A stretch of 64,000 nucleotides of DNA from Acinetobacter sp. YWS30-1 (GTDB taxonomy: Bacteria; Pseudomonadota; Gammaproteobacteria; Pseudomonadales; Moraxellaceae). The DNA lies in contig NZ_CP114607.1 of assembly GCF_033558715.1 (NCBI RefSeq), positions 1 to 64,000 of the forward strand, written 5' to 3'. The notes below the pieces were generated by a model that saw only the letters and a program-made list of their open reading frames with translations, searched no databases and was not told the DNA's origin. The position numbers and the translations under genes were made by a program. Positions 26,887 through 35,316 of this stretch are shown here, piece after piece (within the stretch, counting starts at the first letter, position 1; each line of letters opens with the position of its first letter).

Positions 26887-27771
26887 TTATATAACTCCCA
26901 ACTGAGCTTTTGCTCCAACGATAAGGCTTTCATTTTGAGTTTCTAAGGCAAATAAACCATACATCAAAGGAGAGGCCGCTGCTCTTTCTAAAGTCTGTTC
27001 ATATAGTTTATTCCAAACTTTACCCCCTAGTTTTTCATACTCGATGATTAGAGTTTTGAGGCTTTCTTCTCCAAACAAAGTTACATGCCCAGCAAAATCA
27101 ATCGCTGGGTCATCTATATGGGCTGTTGACCAATCAATAACGCCTGAAACAGCTCCATCCTTTGAAGCTAGTACATGCCCAGCATATAAATCGCCATGTA
27201 TAAATTGGGTGAAATCTGCCCATAGAACATCATTATCCAACCATTTTCTGTAGCGGGTTTCCAATTGCTCACTTATACCAATTTCAGATTTTACTAACTG
27301 CAAATTGTTTGCTATTTCAGGTCTTAAATCTGAAGGTTTCATAATTTTCAAATCATTTTCCCGAACTTCTTTTTCAGGAATACTATGGATTTCAAATAAG
27401 GTTTTTGCCAAAGATGTTATGTATTTCGGGCTATCTTTGTCCATATTCCAAATTATTTCATAGGTTTCAGCATCCAAATTTAAAACAGGATTATCTTTAA
27501 GTATGGGATAAGCCACTAATTCTGTAGATGAAATTCTCCAATCAGGAACCTCTACAGAAAGATGTTTTTTTACCAATTCTAAAATGCGTTTTTCTTTCTT
27601 GATTTGTTCCCTCATGCCATCACGACGAGGAATACGCAGCAACCATTGTTGCCCCTTTGTATCAAGAGCAAAAACGACCTTAAAATCAATGCCCATTTCA
27701 TTGAAATTCATTTTGTCCGTAAGCAACAAGCCGTGTGCTTCAGCAAGTGATTGAATATCTTGAATTGTCAT
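26887..27771 (-). CDS. mph(E): Macrolide 2'-phosphotransferase Mph(E)
   Basis: 294 residues. It phosphorylates the 2'-OH of the macrolide sugar and uses GTP in related enzymes. Motifs: FIHGDLYAGHVL (catalytic loop) and VSGVIDWSTAHIDDPAIDF. It lies 55 bp downstream of msr(E) in the same direction, the standard msr(E)-mph(E) operon of pdif modules. Confidence 0.95.
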   Translation of the reverse strand: MTIQDIQSLAEAHGLLLTDKMNFNEMGIDFKVVFALDTKGQQWLLRIPRRDGMREQIKKEKRILELVKKHLSVEVPDWRISSTELVAYPILKDNPVLNLDAETYEIIWNMDKDSPKYITSLAKTLFEIHSIPEKEVRENDLKIMKPSDLRPEIANNLQLVKSEIGISEQLETRYRKWLDNDVLWADFTQFIHGDLYAGHVLASKDGAVSGVIDWSTAHIDDPAIDFAGHVTLFGEESLKTLIIEYEKLGGKVWNKLYEQTLERAAASPLMYGLFALETQNESLIVGAKAQLGVI

Positions 27772-27826
27772 TTTTAATTTCCTTTAAAGAGTTCAATAAT
27801 TAATGTTCGGATTAGATTGGCTATCA

Positions 27827-29302
27827 TTAACAATCTCTCTCAAAAGTCTTGATGATTTTGTGGTCTTTGATCTCGTAGATAATGTCAGCAATATTATCGA
27901 CCAATTGCTTGTCATGAGATACGAAGATAATAGTTCCTGCATAGGACTTCATCATTGTTTCTAATGCGGCAATACTTTTTAGGTCAAGATAGTTTCCTGG
28001 TTCATCCATAAGCAAAATATTATATTTTCCTAAAAGCATTTTGGATAAAAGCAGTTTGATGATTTCACCTCCCGATAAGTCGGATAAGTTTTTTTGAATA
28101 TCATTCGCTCCGATCCCCATTGAAGCCAATACTGCACGAATTTCCGCAACTGTGTACTCGCACTCTTCCTGCATAAAGGAGAGCACAGATTTATGCGTGT
28201 TAAATTTATATCCTGTTTGTGTAAAGTAGCCAATTTCAGCTTTTGGAGATATGGTTAATCCATCAGCACGTTCTGATATCATTTTTAACAAGGACGTTTT
28301 CCCTGTTCCATTCGATCCAGTTATAGCGACTTTAGCGCCAAGCGGTATTATAAAGTTAGCGTCATCAAAGATAGTACGGCTACCAAATTTTAAGCTCAGA
28401 CCATCTGCCGTAATCGGGAACTTATTGTGCAGTTCTAGGGCTGAACTTTGACGAAAACGAATAGAACGCAAATGCTCTGGTGCTTGAATATCTTCTAATG
28501 CAGCCAAACGCTTTTCCATACTCTTAGCTGCCTGATACAGTTTTCTTTGCTTGGTGCCAGTCATTTTTGCATGCCCAAGTCGTCCAGCACTTTCGGTAGA
28601 GTTTTTGGATTTTTCTCCTTTTTTCTTATTGTCTAATCGATTAGCTTGCTGGCGTTTTTCTTGCACAGCAGATTCTAATCGCTCCCGTTCCTTCATCATC
28701 AGCTCATATTCTACGGCTTGGTGTTGTCGCTCTTCTTCTTTTTGACGCAAGTAATCCGAGTAACCACCCCAATATTCCGTAATTTTACCGTCTTTTAACT
28801 CCCATATCTTGTCTACAACCATATCAAGAAAATATCGGTCATGACTGATAACAAGTAATGCTCCATCAAATGCTTTAAGTTGACCAATAAGTAGATCTAT
28901 TCCATTGAGATCAAGGTGGCTGGTTGGTTCATCCGCTAGAATGCCATGTACTTGTTGGGAAAATGCGGCAGCAATTTTTGCACGAGTTTCCTCTCCGCCA
29001 CTCATTGTGTCGTTTTGTACATTGGAAACACCAAGGCGAGATAACATTGCCCGGTCTTCGACCGTTTCTATTTCGATTCCGCCCAGTTGGCTGATATGTG
29101 CAAAATCACCAAAACGCTGTAATGTCGCTTCGGCTAAAACAATTTCGCCATTAAGTACTTTGAGTAAACTACTCTTTCCTGCTCCGTTATCACCCACAAG
29201 ACCAATACGGTCATAAGAGTGAATTTCCAATTCATCAATATCCAAAACATCACGCCCAGCATAATCCAAGCGTATGTTTCTCGCTTTAATAATTAAACTC
29301 AT
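27827..29302 (-). CDS. msr(E): ABC-F ribosomal protection protein Msr(E)
   Basis: 491 residues with two ABC domains: Walker [11 protein letters not shown] and [10 protein letters not shown], signatures MSGGEETR and LSGGEIIK, and a basic interdomain linker rich in K/R/Q. ABC-F proteins displace macrolides and streptogramin B from the ribosome. No membrane part. Expression appears to be controlled by the leader upstream. Confidence 0.95.
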   Translation of the reverse strand: MSLIIKARNIRLDYAGRDVLDIDELEIHSYDRIGLVGDNGAGKSSLLKVLNGEIVLAEATLQRFGDFAHISQLGGIEIETVEDRAMLSRLGVSNVQNDTMSGGEETRAKIAAAFSQQVHGILADEPTSHLDLNGIDLLIGQLKAFDGALLVISHDRYFLDMVVDKIWELKDGKITEYWGGYSDYLRQKEEERQHQAVEYELMMKERERLESAVQEKRQQANRLDNKKKGEKSKNSTESAGRLGHAKMTGTKQRKLYQAAKSMEKRLAALEDIQAPEHLRSIRFRQSSALELHNKFPITADGLSLKFGSRTIFDDANFIIPLGAKVAITGSNGTGKTSLLKMISERADGLTISPKAEIGYFTQTGYKFNTHKSVLSFMQEECEYTVAEIRAVLASMGIGANDIQKNLSDLSGGEIIKLLLSKMLLGKYNILLMDEPGNYLDLKSIAALETMMKSYAGTIIFVSHDKQLVDNIADIIYEIKDHKIIKTFERDC

Positions 29303-29313
29303 TTTTATTTACT

Positions 29314-29351
29314 CCTGTTTAGCTCTTGAAATTTTTTATGCAGCAAACAGG
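29314..29351 (-). promoter_or_regulatory. RBS-sequestering hairpin before msr(E)
   Basis: CCTGTTT right after the leader stop can pair with AAACAGG, which is part of the msr(E) ribosome site AACAGGAG. Translation of the leader would be needed to alter this fold, as in translational attenuation. Confidence 0.55.
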
Positions 29352-29353
29352 AT

Positions 29354-29377
29354 TTAGGTGAAAACAAAAGCTAGCAT
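29354..29377 (-). CDS. msr(E) leader peptide MLAFVFT
   Basis: Seven codons and a stop, preceded by a near-consensus GGGAGGA seven bases upstream. Its position just before an RBS hairpin suggests that macrolide stalling on it induces msr(E)-mph(E). Confidence 0.55.
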   Translation of the reverse strand: MLAFVFT

Positions 29378-29391
29378 CACAGTGTCCTCCC

Positions 29392-29430
29392 AAAAAAAAA
29401 GCTATTCATCCACAGGGTGGACAAATAGCT
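29392..29430 (-). terminator. Terminator-like hairpin upstream of the msr(E) leader
   Basis: AGCTATT...AATAGCT with an inner GTCCAC/GTGGA pairing, followed by nine T residues on the minus strand. A transcript starting upstream must read through it to reach the leader, so a transcriptional attenuator is possible. Confidence 0.65.
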
Positions 29431-29725
29431 AGTCAATTAAGTTATAACTGGAAACTATGCACTAAAAGCATACTTATAAATTAAGCATACTTTTACTTTA
29501 TATATCCGCATATATTCTTAAAGACACAACAAAAGCCCACCATTATAAAATAGTGTCACTATGCAAATAGTTGTGTCTTAACGAATGCGGATAGAATGCA
29601 TAAACTTACCTAAAAAATAAAATTCAGTTTTATGATAACTTTACTGTTAAAAGAAGTCTAGACAACCTTGTTTTATGCTTGGATATAAGGCTTATTTTAA
29701 AATAATAGTAGTGAAGATTTTCTAA

Positions 29726-29753
29726 AATTAACATAATACACCTTATACGAAAT
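29726..29753 (-). other. pdif site 3
   Basis: XerD arm AATTAACATAA, spacer TACACC, XerC arm TTATACGAAAT; reads D then C. Confidence 0.9.
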
Positions 29754-29783
29754 AAAAATGGGAGCCTTAAGCTCCCATTTTTT
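29754..29783. terminator. Bidirectional terminator adjoining pdif 3
   Basis: AAAAATGGGAGC-CTTAA-GCTCCCATTTTTT. It ends the higBA operon directly against the XerC arm. The same stem recurs at 33533 and 48468. Confidence 0.88.
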
Positions 29784-29794
29784 AAGTAATTTTT

Positions 29795-30067
29795 TCAAAT
29801 AAGGCTTGGGTGAGCATCTAAAATTCGAATCAATGTAGCTGCTGGTCCAGTTGGATAGCGTCGTCCCTGTTCCCAATTTTGCAGGGTACGGGGGCTAATA
29901 TGTAGACGTGCAGCAAATTCATTTTGGCTCAAGCCAGTTTTTTCACGTACTTCTTTAATATCAGGCAATTCGAGTTCTGTAACTCGGCTTGCTTTAACTT
30001 CTTTACGTTTGATAGCTCCAGCTTCTTTGATTGAAGCAACCAAGTCATCAAATAAGTTGTTATCCAT
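29795..30067 (-). CDS. higA: HigA-type antitoxin (XRE family)
   Basis: 90 residues with a helix-turn-helix at about residues 40-75 (GLSQNEFAARLHISPRTLQNWEQGRR). It neutralises the toxin encoded just upstream and represses the operon. The start overlaps the toxin stop by 8 bp. The toxin-first order is typical of HigBA. Confidence 0.9.
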   Translation of the reverse strand: MDNNLFDDLVASIKEAGAIKRKEVKASRVTELELPDIKEVREKTGLSQNEFAARLHISPRTLQNWEQGRRYPTGPAATLIRILDAHPSLI

Positions 30068-30380
30068 GAAATTGCTCCTTCACGAGTTGGTGCAGAATGG
30101 CGGTTTCCTTATCTGTTAAATTATCTTTTACTGATTTTGGATAAGCCACTAAGAAAAAGATCTGATCATCCTCGGTGACCCAATAATAAATCACCCGTAT
30201 CCCACCACTTTTCCCTTTGTTACCTTGAGCACAACGTACTTTGCGAATACCACCGCCATTCTTGATTAGGTCACCTCTATCAGGCTGTACCAAAAGATCT
30301 TGCTGAAGTTGACGATATTCCTCATCAGATACAAGGTCTTTAATTTGCTTGGTAAAAATACTGGTTTCAATGAATAGCAT
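30060..30380 (-). CDS. higB: HigB-type toxin (RelE superfamily)
   Basis: 106 residues. The RelE-like fold is recognisable from RKVRCAQGNKGKSGGIRVIYYW and FFLVAYPKSVKDNLT. It would cleave mRNA on the ribosome. First gene of the pair. Confidence 0.9.
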   Translation of the reverse strand: MLFIETSIFTKQIKDLVSDEEYRQLQQDLLVQPDRGDLIKNGGGIRKVRCAQGNKGKSGGIRVIYYWVTEDDQIFFLVAYPKSVKDNLTDKETAILHQLVKEQFHG

Positions 30381-30453
30381 AGGTTTAAGTACGTCAATGG
30401 CGTATAAGAATTTTAGCAGTTTTAGAGCGAAAAAACGAGAGCTATAGGCTCAC

Positions 30454-30481
30454 GTTTCGCATAATCAGTATTATGTTAATT
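30454..30481 (+). other. pdif site 4
   Basis: XerC arm GTTTCGCATAA, spacer TCAGTA, XerD arm TTATGTTAATT; reads C then D. Confidence 0.9.
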
Positions 30482-30526
30482 TTAGAAATATTAAATTACT
30501 AACATATCCGTACCAAATTTATAAAA

Positions 30527-31222
30527 TTAAGAATTTATAGACTCTGTTTGCATTTTTCTAAAAAACTCTTCTTTATATCTTTTCTGAATTTCACTTGATG
30601 CATATTTAGCAAATGCGAAATTAATGCCTCCACCCAAAATACCACCAACAACAGGAATAAATTTTGCTGCCTGTTTAGTTGTCATTTTGGGTGCTAATTT
30701 TGATGCAACAATCATGATCAGTTTAAGTACTGGGTTTGATTTTGCCCCAGATTTTCCTGCAATTTGAGCAGCTCTATTCATCATAGCTTGCACACCAGCA
30801 ACAGCTGCTTTATCAAACCCCAATGAAAATAAATAAATTTCTCTAGCTAGTTCTGCATCATGTGGATTATTTGGATCAAAGCCATTCAAATATGCAACTC
30901 GTTGATTCAACCTATACAATTGCGCTGCCATATTTACAATATCCACGCTCCCAATAGTTACCATTGTTACTGCACCACCAACGCCAGAGGCCAGTCCAGT
31001 TACTGCATTATTTCTTGCTGCATAGTTACCATAAGAACCAGAAATATCTTCAATTCTTCGATAATTTTTACAAATAATTTCTGTTGTAAAGTCTTCTATT
31101 TTTGAAATAGGTAACCCTTTAGACTGCGCATCTTTAACAATGTCATTAGGGTCTACTGAAATAACTTCAGAAATTTTATTTAAGAGCTTTGTAGGTAATT
31201 GAGTAGTACTATCGAAATCCAT
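30527..31222 (-). CDS. EcsC family protein
   Basis: About 231 residues. Glycine/alanine-rich helices near residues 65-90 (ASGVGGAVTMVTIGSVDIVN) and 190-210 (FIPVVGGILGGGINFAFAK) are typical of the EcsC family, whose role is unknown (related proteins affect secretion or stress). I prefer the start at 31222 (MDFDSTTQ); a further ATG at 31258 is in frame. The only gene of its pdif module. Confidence 0.75.
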   Translation of the reverse strand: MDFDSTTQLPTKLLNKISEVISVDPNDIVKDAQSKGLPISKIEDFTTEIICKNYRRIEDISGSYGNYAARNNAVTGLASGVGGAVTMVTIGSVDIVNMAAQLYRLNQRVAYLNGFDPNNPHDAELAREIYLFSLGFDKAAVAGVQAMMNRAAQIAGKSGAKSNPVLKLIMIVASKLAPKMTTKQAAKFIPVVGGILGGGINFAFAKYASSEIQKRYKEEFFRKMQTESINS

Positions 31223-31336
31223 GTTTTTAAGACTTATTAAATTAATTATTAATATCATAAATTAAACATTAGATTTTTATCAGGTTATAAAAAATATTTA
31301 TTCATAATTTGACAATAATTTTTAGAGGCTCCCCCC

Positions 31337-31364
31337 ATTTAACATAATGGCTGTTATACGAAAT
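31337..31364 (-). other. pdif site 5
   Basis: XerD arm ATTTAACATAA, spacer TGGCTG, XerC arm TTATACGAAAT; reads D then C. Confidence 0.92.
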
Positions 31365-31369
31365 TAATG

Positions 31370-32850
31370 TGTTAGAACCCATTTAAAGTGTCTATATTCT
31401 CACCAATAAAAATGTCTAGTTTATGATGGTTTTCACCATCATGGACTGGATATAAATATAGATGCTGATCACTATGTCTGATAAAGAAATTCAACGTCTT
31501 GCAGTTCTGCAAGACGTTAGAGATCATCGTATTACCCAGGTCCGTGCTGCTGAAATCCTGAATCTTTCCACCCGTCAAATTACCCGGTTATTGCAGAAAC
31601 TCAATCAAGATGGTGTCTCAGGTATGGCACATGCCAGTCGTGGTCAACCTGGCCATCGTCGCCATGATGACTTGTTAAAATCAAAGTGCCTTTCCATTAT
31701 TGCTGAACATTTGCTGGGCTTTGGACCCACCTTGGCGCATGAGAAGCTCAGCAGCATGTTTGGTCTGCATATCCCTGTAGAAACGGTTCGTCGCTGGATG
31801 ACTGCAAATGACCTGTGGATTCCTCGATCCAAGCGTCTGAAACGTCCGTATCAGCCTAGATATAACCGTGATTGCTTCGGTGAGCTGATCCAGATCGATG
31901 GCTCATATCATGACTGGTTTGAAGGCCGAGCTTCCAAATGCTGCTTGCTGGTTTATATCGATGACGCCACTGGAAAGCTGTTGCATCTGCGCTTTTGTGA
32001 GGCTGAAACGACCTTTGATTATATGCTTTCAACCCGAGCCTACATTGAGCAATACGGCAAGCCTTTAGCGTTTTATAGCGATAAACACTCGGTATTCCGA
32101 GTGAATCAGAAATCGAGCCAAGATAGCCAGATCACGCAATTTGGGCGGATTCTGAATGAGTTAAATATTGATATTATCTTCGCCAACTCACCCCAGGCTA
32201 AAGGCCGTGTGGAACGTGCCAATAGAACACTCCAGGATCGCCTGATCAAGGAAATGCGCCTAGAAGGTATCTGTTCAATTGCCGAGGCAAATGCCTGGCT
32301 GCCCTGCTTTATTGAGCATTTCAATCAGAAGTTTGCCAAGTGTGCGCGAAACTCAAAGAATTTACATCGGCCATTAACCGAATCTCATCTTGAACTGGAT
32401 GATATTTTTACCTGGCAGGAACCGCGTAAGGTCACCAAGAATCTGACCCTGACCTATGACAAATGTATTTATCTGCTTGAACCGATAGAGCTGAATCATA
32501 AGCTTGTTGGGCAATATATTTCATTTCTGGAGTACCCGGATGGGACTGTGGCCCTCATGCACGAGGGACGAAAGCTCAACTACAGCATTTTCAATAAATT
32601 AGCTGGGCTACAGCAGAATGAGATCGTTGAGAATAAACGGTTAGGTACAGTTCTGGCACATATTCAGCAACAGCATGAAGAGTTGGAAAAACAGAATAAA
32701 CGTTCCCGTCTCAAGAAAAGTATGCCGAGTCGTAAAGCTCAGAAAGCTGTTATTGAACAAAGAAAGTTAAATCCTGTGCTTGACTCTTGTGGTTAAAAAC
32801 AGGACATTTTAAATGGTTTATCGCATAGACATTTTAATTGGTGAATAACA
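31370..32850 (+). mobile_element. ISNCY/IS1202-type insertion sequence, copy 1
   Basis: 1481 bp bounded by related ends starting TGTTA (left TGTTAGAACCCATTTAAA, right inverted TGTTATTCACCAATTAAA) and by a 5-bp target duplication TAATG (31365-31369 and 32851-32855). Inserted 5 bp from the XerC arm of pdif 5, with the 5' end of its gene facing the site. Confidence 0.88.
31462..32796 (+). CDS. ISNCY-family transposase
   Basis: 444 residues. N-terminal HTH regions (TQVRAAEILNLSTRQITRLL), an rve-type DDE core with D in IQIDGSYHDWFEGR, D in FYSDKHSVFR and E in KGRVERANRTLQDRL, and a basic C-terminus. Intact. An alternative start MSDKEIQR lies four codons downstream. A 93-96% similar copy by eye is at 60142. 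Confidence 0.88.
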   Translation: MLITMSDKEIQRLAVLQDVRDHRITQVRAAEILNLSTRQITRLLQKLNQDGVSGMAHASRGQPGHRRHDDLLKSKCLSIIAEHLLGFGPTLAHEKLSSMFGLHIPVETVRRWMTANDLWIPRSKRLKRPYQPRYNRDCFGELIQIDGSYHDWFEGRASKCCLLVYIDDATGKLLHLRFCEAETTFDYMLSTRAYIEQYGKPLAFYSDKHSVFRVNQKSSQDSQITQFGRILNELNIDIIFANSPQAKGRVERANRTLQDRLIKEMRLEGICSIAEANAWLPCFIEHFNQKFAKCARNSKNLHRPLTESHLELDDIFTWQEPRKVTKNLTLTYDKCIYLLEPIELNHKLVGQYISFLEYPDGTVALMHEGRKLNYSIFNKLAGLQQNEIVENKRLGTVLAHIQQQHEELEKQNKRSRLKKSMPSRKAQKAVIEQRKLNPVLDSCG

Positions 32851-32877
32851 TAATGGATGTCCGTATAGACTACTTGC

Positions 32878-32903
32878 ATATTGTATTCGATCGAATACAA
32901 TAT
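32878..32903. promoter_or_regulatory. Perfect palindromic operator of the second TA operon
   Basis: ATATTGTATTCGA followed at once by its exact reverse complement, 23 bp before the toxin start. Likely binding site of the antitoxin. Confidence 0.75.
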
Positions 32904-32925
32904 AGTGAGAAGATAAGGAATTCTC

Positions 32926-33222
32926 ATGATTGAAATTAAACGTCTGCCAGAATTTGATGAATGGTTAGATGGCATTAAAGACAATATGACCCGTATTCGT
33001 CTGAATCGTAGATTAGATAAGGTTCAACGTGGAAATTGGGGAGACATTAAGCCTCTCCAAGATGGCGTTTGGGAAATGAGAGAGTTCTTCGGTGCTGGAT
33101 GGAGAATGTATTACATCCAGCATGGTGACGTAGTGATTGTAATGCTTGGTGGAGGAGATAAATCGACTCAACAACAAGACATCGATCGTGCAGTCAAATT
33201 ATCGAAAACATTGGAGGATTAA
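32926..33222 (+). CDS. RelE/ParE-type toxin (addiction module killer family)
   Basis: 98 residues of the Gp49/HigB-like type: LPEFDEWLDGIKD, WGDIKPLQDGVWEMREFFGAGWRMYYIQHGD. Probably an mRNA interferase. RBS AAGGAA. It directly precedes its antitoxin gene. Confidence 0.88.
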   Translation: MIEIKRLPEFDEWLDGIKDNMTRIRLNRRLDKVQRGNWGDIKPLQDGVWEMREFFGAGWRMYYIQHGDVVIVMLGGGDKSTQQQDIDRAVKLSKTLED

Positions 33223-33223
33223 A

Positions 33224-33514
33224 ATGGTTAAAGTCGCTGATTTACCAAGTTTTGATATGGCTGAGTCACTCAAAACTGAAGAAGACATTGTGATGTATCT
33301 CAATATGGTTCTTGAAGATAATGATCCAGCTGAATTAGCCCATGCACTTGGTGTTATTGCTAAAGCTCGTGGCATGACTCAAATTGCTAAAGAAGCAGGG
33401 ATTGGGCGAGAGGCACTCTACAAAGCCCTACGTCATGATTCAGCACCACGTTTTGATACGATTAATCGTGTAGTAAATGCGTTAGGCTTAAAACTCACTG
33501 TACAACACGCCTAA
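33224..33514 (+). CDS. HTH antitoxin of the addiction module
   Basis: 96 residues. Starts at 33224 after GGAGG; the upstream in-frame ATG at 33146 lies inside the toxin gene and is rejected. C-terminal HTH: GMTQIAKEAGIGREALYKALRHD. It matches the addiction-module antidote family that pairs with the preceding toxin type. Confidence 0.88.
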   Translation: MVKVADLPSFDMAESLKTEEDIVMYLNMVLEDNDPAELAHALGVIAKARGMTQIAKEAGIGREALYKALRHDSAPRFDTINRVVNALGLKLTVQHA

Positions 33515-33532
33515 AACTTTAAAAAATATAGT

Positions 33533-33561
33533 AAAAATGGGAGCTAAAGGCTCCCATTTTT
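33533..33561. terminator. Bidirectional terminator adjoining pdif 6
   Basis: AAAAATGGGAGC-TAAAG-GCTCCCATTTTT, same stem as at 29754; it ends 2 bp from the XerC arm. Confidence 0.88.
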
Positions 33562-33562
33562 A

Positions 33563-33590
33563 GATTCGTATAAGGTGTATTATGTTAATT
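33563..33590 (+). other. pdif site 6
   Basis: XerC arm GATTCGTATAA, spacer GGTGTA, XerD arm TTATGTTAATT; reads C then D. Confidence 0.92.
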
Positions 33591-33600
33591 GTAGCAAAAC

Positions 33601-33945
33601 TCAATAATCATAGCCTTCCTGATAACCCTCATGCTCACTAAGGTCATTAATTACACTATCGTATACACCTGAGTAGTTCATAAGATCTCCATTATCATCA
33701 TGTTCATAGTTTTCAGAACCTTCATAATCCGATCCAGAATGATTAGATATAAATCCTCTGTTAGCCCCTGTTAATGATTGTGTGAGTGGTTTTCTGGGAG
33801 GGGGATTATTAGGTTCTGTTTGATTTTCGTATGGCTCATCATCATCGTATGGAATATCAGAGGATTCTTCTTTCTGATATCTATTCAAAGCATCATCAGA
33901 ACGCCATACATAGATTTTGTCTTCATTTTCATATTTCTTGTTCAT
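33601..33945 (-). CDS. Acidic hypothetical protein
   Basis: 114 residues, very rich in D, E, N, Y and S, with a proline stretch (NNPPPRKP) and no hydrophobic segment; probably disordered. It follows the DUF4258-like gene after 11 bp in the same direction. No family recognised. Confidence 0.6.
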   Translation of the reverse strand: MNKKYENEDKIYVWRSDDALNRYQKEESSDIPYDDDEPYENQTEPNNPPPRKPLTQSLTGANRGFISNHSGSDYEGSENYEHDDNGDLMNYSGVYDSVINDLSEHEGYQEGYDY

Positions 33946-33956
33946 GACACTATTCC

Positions 33957-34256
33957 TTAAGAATATTTGTTTTTACGACTATCAAAGTCGTAGGCAGTAA
34001 TTAAAGACTCATATTCACTAACAACAACGATTCCGCCTTTATCCAAGAGCTTAGCCATCACAGCTAATTCACGTAGCATTTCTTCTCGATGACGAAGGAT
34101 CAATTTTCTATTCACGATCACCTTATCTCCATCGATTTCACCATGCTCTAAAGCATAGTTAACCATTGCTTTGGTAATTCCTCGTTGAGAAGTTCTCTTC
34201 ATGAAATGGTTCGTTTTAATCATTTTATTTCTGCCTATTGCCTGTATGTTTTTCAT
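33957..34256 (-). CDS. DUF4258-like protein
   Basis: About 99 residues: NHFMKRTSQRGITKAMVNYA, HGEIDGDKVIVNRK and GGIVVVSEYESLITAYDFD resemble the DUF4258/toxin-like family with a conserved H...R pattern. It may be a small RNase-like domain; this is not proven. Start uncertain among ATGs at 34268, 34256 and 34223. Divergent from the RHH genes across a large palindrome. Confidence 0.55.
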   Translation of the reverse strand: MKNIQAIGRNKMIKTNHFMKRTSQRGITKAMVNYALEHGEIDGDKVIVNRKLILRHREEMLRELAVMAKLLDKGGIVVVSEYESLITAYDFDSRKNKYS

Positions 34257-34277
34257 CCTATAGCACACACAAAAACT

Positions 34278-34322
34278 TGTAAATACTTTTTGTAATTTTT
34301 TTAATTACAAAAAGTATTTACA
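34278..34322. promoter_or_regulatory. Large perfect inverted repeat between divergent genes
   Basis: Arms of 20 bp (TGTAAATACTTTTTGTAATT and its exact complement) separated by five T. It lies in the 120-bp gap between 34256 (-) and 34390 (+) and is well placed as a shared operator for a ribbon-helix-helix repressor. Confidence 0.75.
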
Positions 34323-34389
34323 TTTGTATCTACACTTATATTTAATGTGCTATAATTTATTCAATTTCAAAAACTGATAGATAAAACAA

Positions 34390-34872
34390 ATGGTTGAAAA
34401 ATTAGATTTAGAAGAGTTGGCCTATAGACATCGAGCTAAAAGGGAAATGTCTATCGATGGGCTGAGTGCTTTTGTCGAACTAGGTTTGAATACTCGTATC
34501 AATCTTGAGCCTAATGCAATGAAAGGGCTGTCAATTAAACTTTCCGAAGATCAGAATATGATTCTTGAATCAGTTGCAAATGCTATAGGCAAAAGCAAGA
34601 GTAAAGTTCTTCAAGAAATAGTTAGCTCTTATATAGAATCAGCTTATCTTTCATATCTGAAAGGCCTTTATCAGATTGGTGATTTAAATCAAGAAAATAC
34701 TGATATTGATGCAGTACAGGACCATTTAATTAAGATAAAAAATAAACTCAAAGATTCAGGAAATGAGTATTTCCATATCTTCATGCTGGCAAAAATGGGC
34801 TTCATAGACCGAGCTACGGATTTAGCAGATGAAATACTGAATCAACAAAAGAAGGGGCAAGCTAATGAGTAA
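34390..34872 (+). CDS. Ribbon-helix-helix-like protein 1
   Basis: 160 residues. The middle (GLSIKLSEDQNMILESVANA followed by IGKSKSKVLQEIVSSYIES) fits an RHH DNA-binding unit; the C-terminal helices may bind a partner. It overlaps the next gene by 8 bp. Perhaps a plasmid regulator or the antitoxin side of an unrecognised pair. Confidence 0.55.
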   Translation: MVEKLDLEELAYRHRAKREMSIDGLSAFVELGLNTRINLEPNAMKGLSIKLSEDQNMILESVANAIGKSKSKVLQEIVSSYIESAYLSYLKGLYQIGDLNQENTDIDAVQDHLIKIKNKLKDSGNEYFHIFMLAKMGFIDRATDLADEILNQQKKGQANE

Positions 34873-35176
34873 TTATTTTGAAGAACTAGGTCTCCTTCAT
34901 GCCACAGAGCTAGATGCAAAGTCTGTAAAAACTCTCGCAATGTCATTTAAGTTACCTGAGCCAGATCTCATGAAATTGGATGTTTTTTGTGAAGATATGG
35001 GAATCAATCGAAGTAAATTTATCCATATGTTATTAGATGATCAAAAGGCCTTTGATGCTCTAAAAACATACATGCTGGCAAGTCAAAAAAATATAGACGA
35101 CTTAGCTTTACCTGACAGTATTAGAGGGAAATTCGAGACTTATTTACAGCTGGAAGATCCAAGCTCTGACTGCTGA
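34865..35176 (+). CDS. Ribbon-helix-helix-like protein 2
   Basis: 103 residues with a similar RHH-like stretch (AMSFKLPEPDLMKLDVFCED then MGINRSKFIHMLLDD). Probably arose with or works beside the upstream gene. The stop codon TGA (35174-35176) shares one base with pdif 7. Confidence 0.55.
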   Translation: MSNYFEELGLLHATELDAKSVKTLAMSFKLPEPDLMKLDVFCEDMGINRSKFIHMLLDDQKAFDALKTYMLASQKNIDDLALPDSIRGKFETYLQLEDPSSDC

Positions 35177-35203
35177 TTTAACATAATGGTTGTTATACGC
35201 AAT
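35176..35203 (-). other. pdif site 7
   Basis: XerD arm ATTTAACATAA, spacer TGGTTG, XerC arm TTATACGCAAT; reads D then C. Confidence 0.9.
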
Positions 35204-35279
35204 AAAAAAACCTGGGCACCAACCCAGGTCTAAAATTTAAAAAACAGATAAATATCAGTGCAATAAACTCATTTTTCTA
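35204..35279 (-). other. 76-bp mini-module with terminator only
   Basis: Between pdif 7 and 8. Hairpin ACCTGGG (35210-35216) with CCCAGGT (35223-35229); on the minus strand it is followed by TTTTTTT, so it stops leftward transcription. Then a conserved block ATCAGTGCAATAAACT (35254-35269). No ORF. A homologous mini-module lies at 47281. Confidence 0.75.
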
Positions 35280-35307
35280 ATTTCGCATAACGTGTATTAT
35301 GTTAATT
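35280..35307 (+). other. pdif site 8
   Basis: XerC arm ATTTCGCATAA, spacer CGTGTA, XerD arm TTATGTTAATT; reads C then D. Confidence 0.92.
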
Positions 35308-35316
35308 TCAGTAAAT

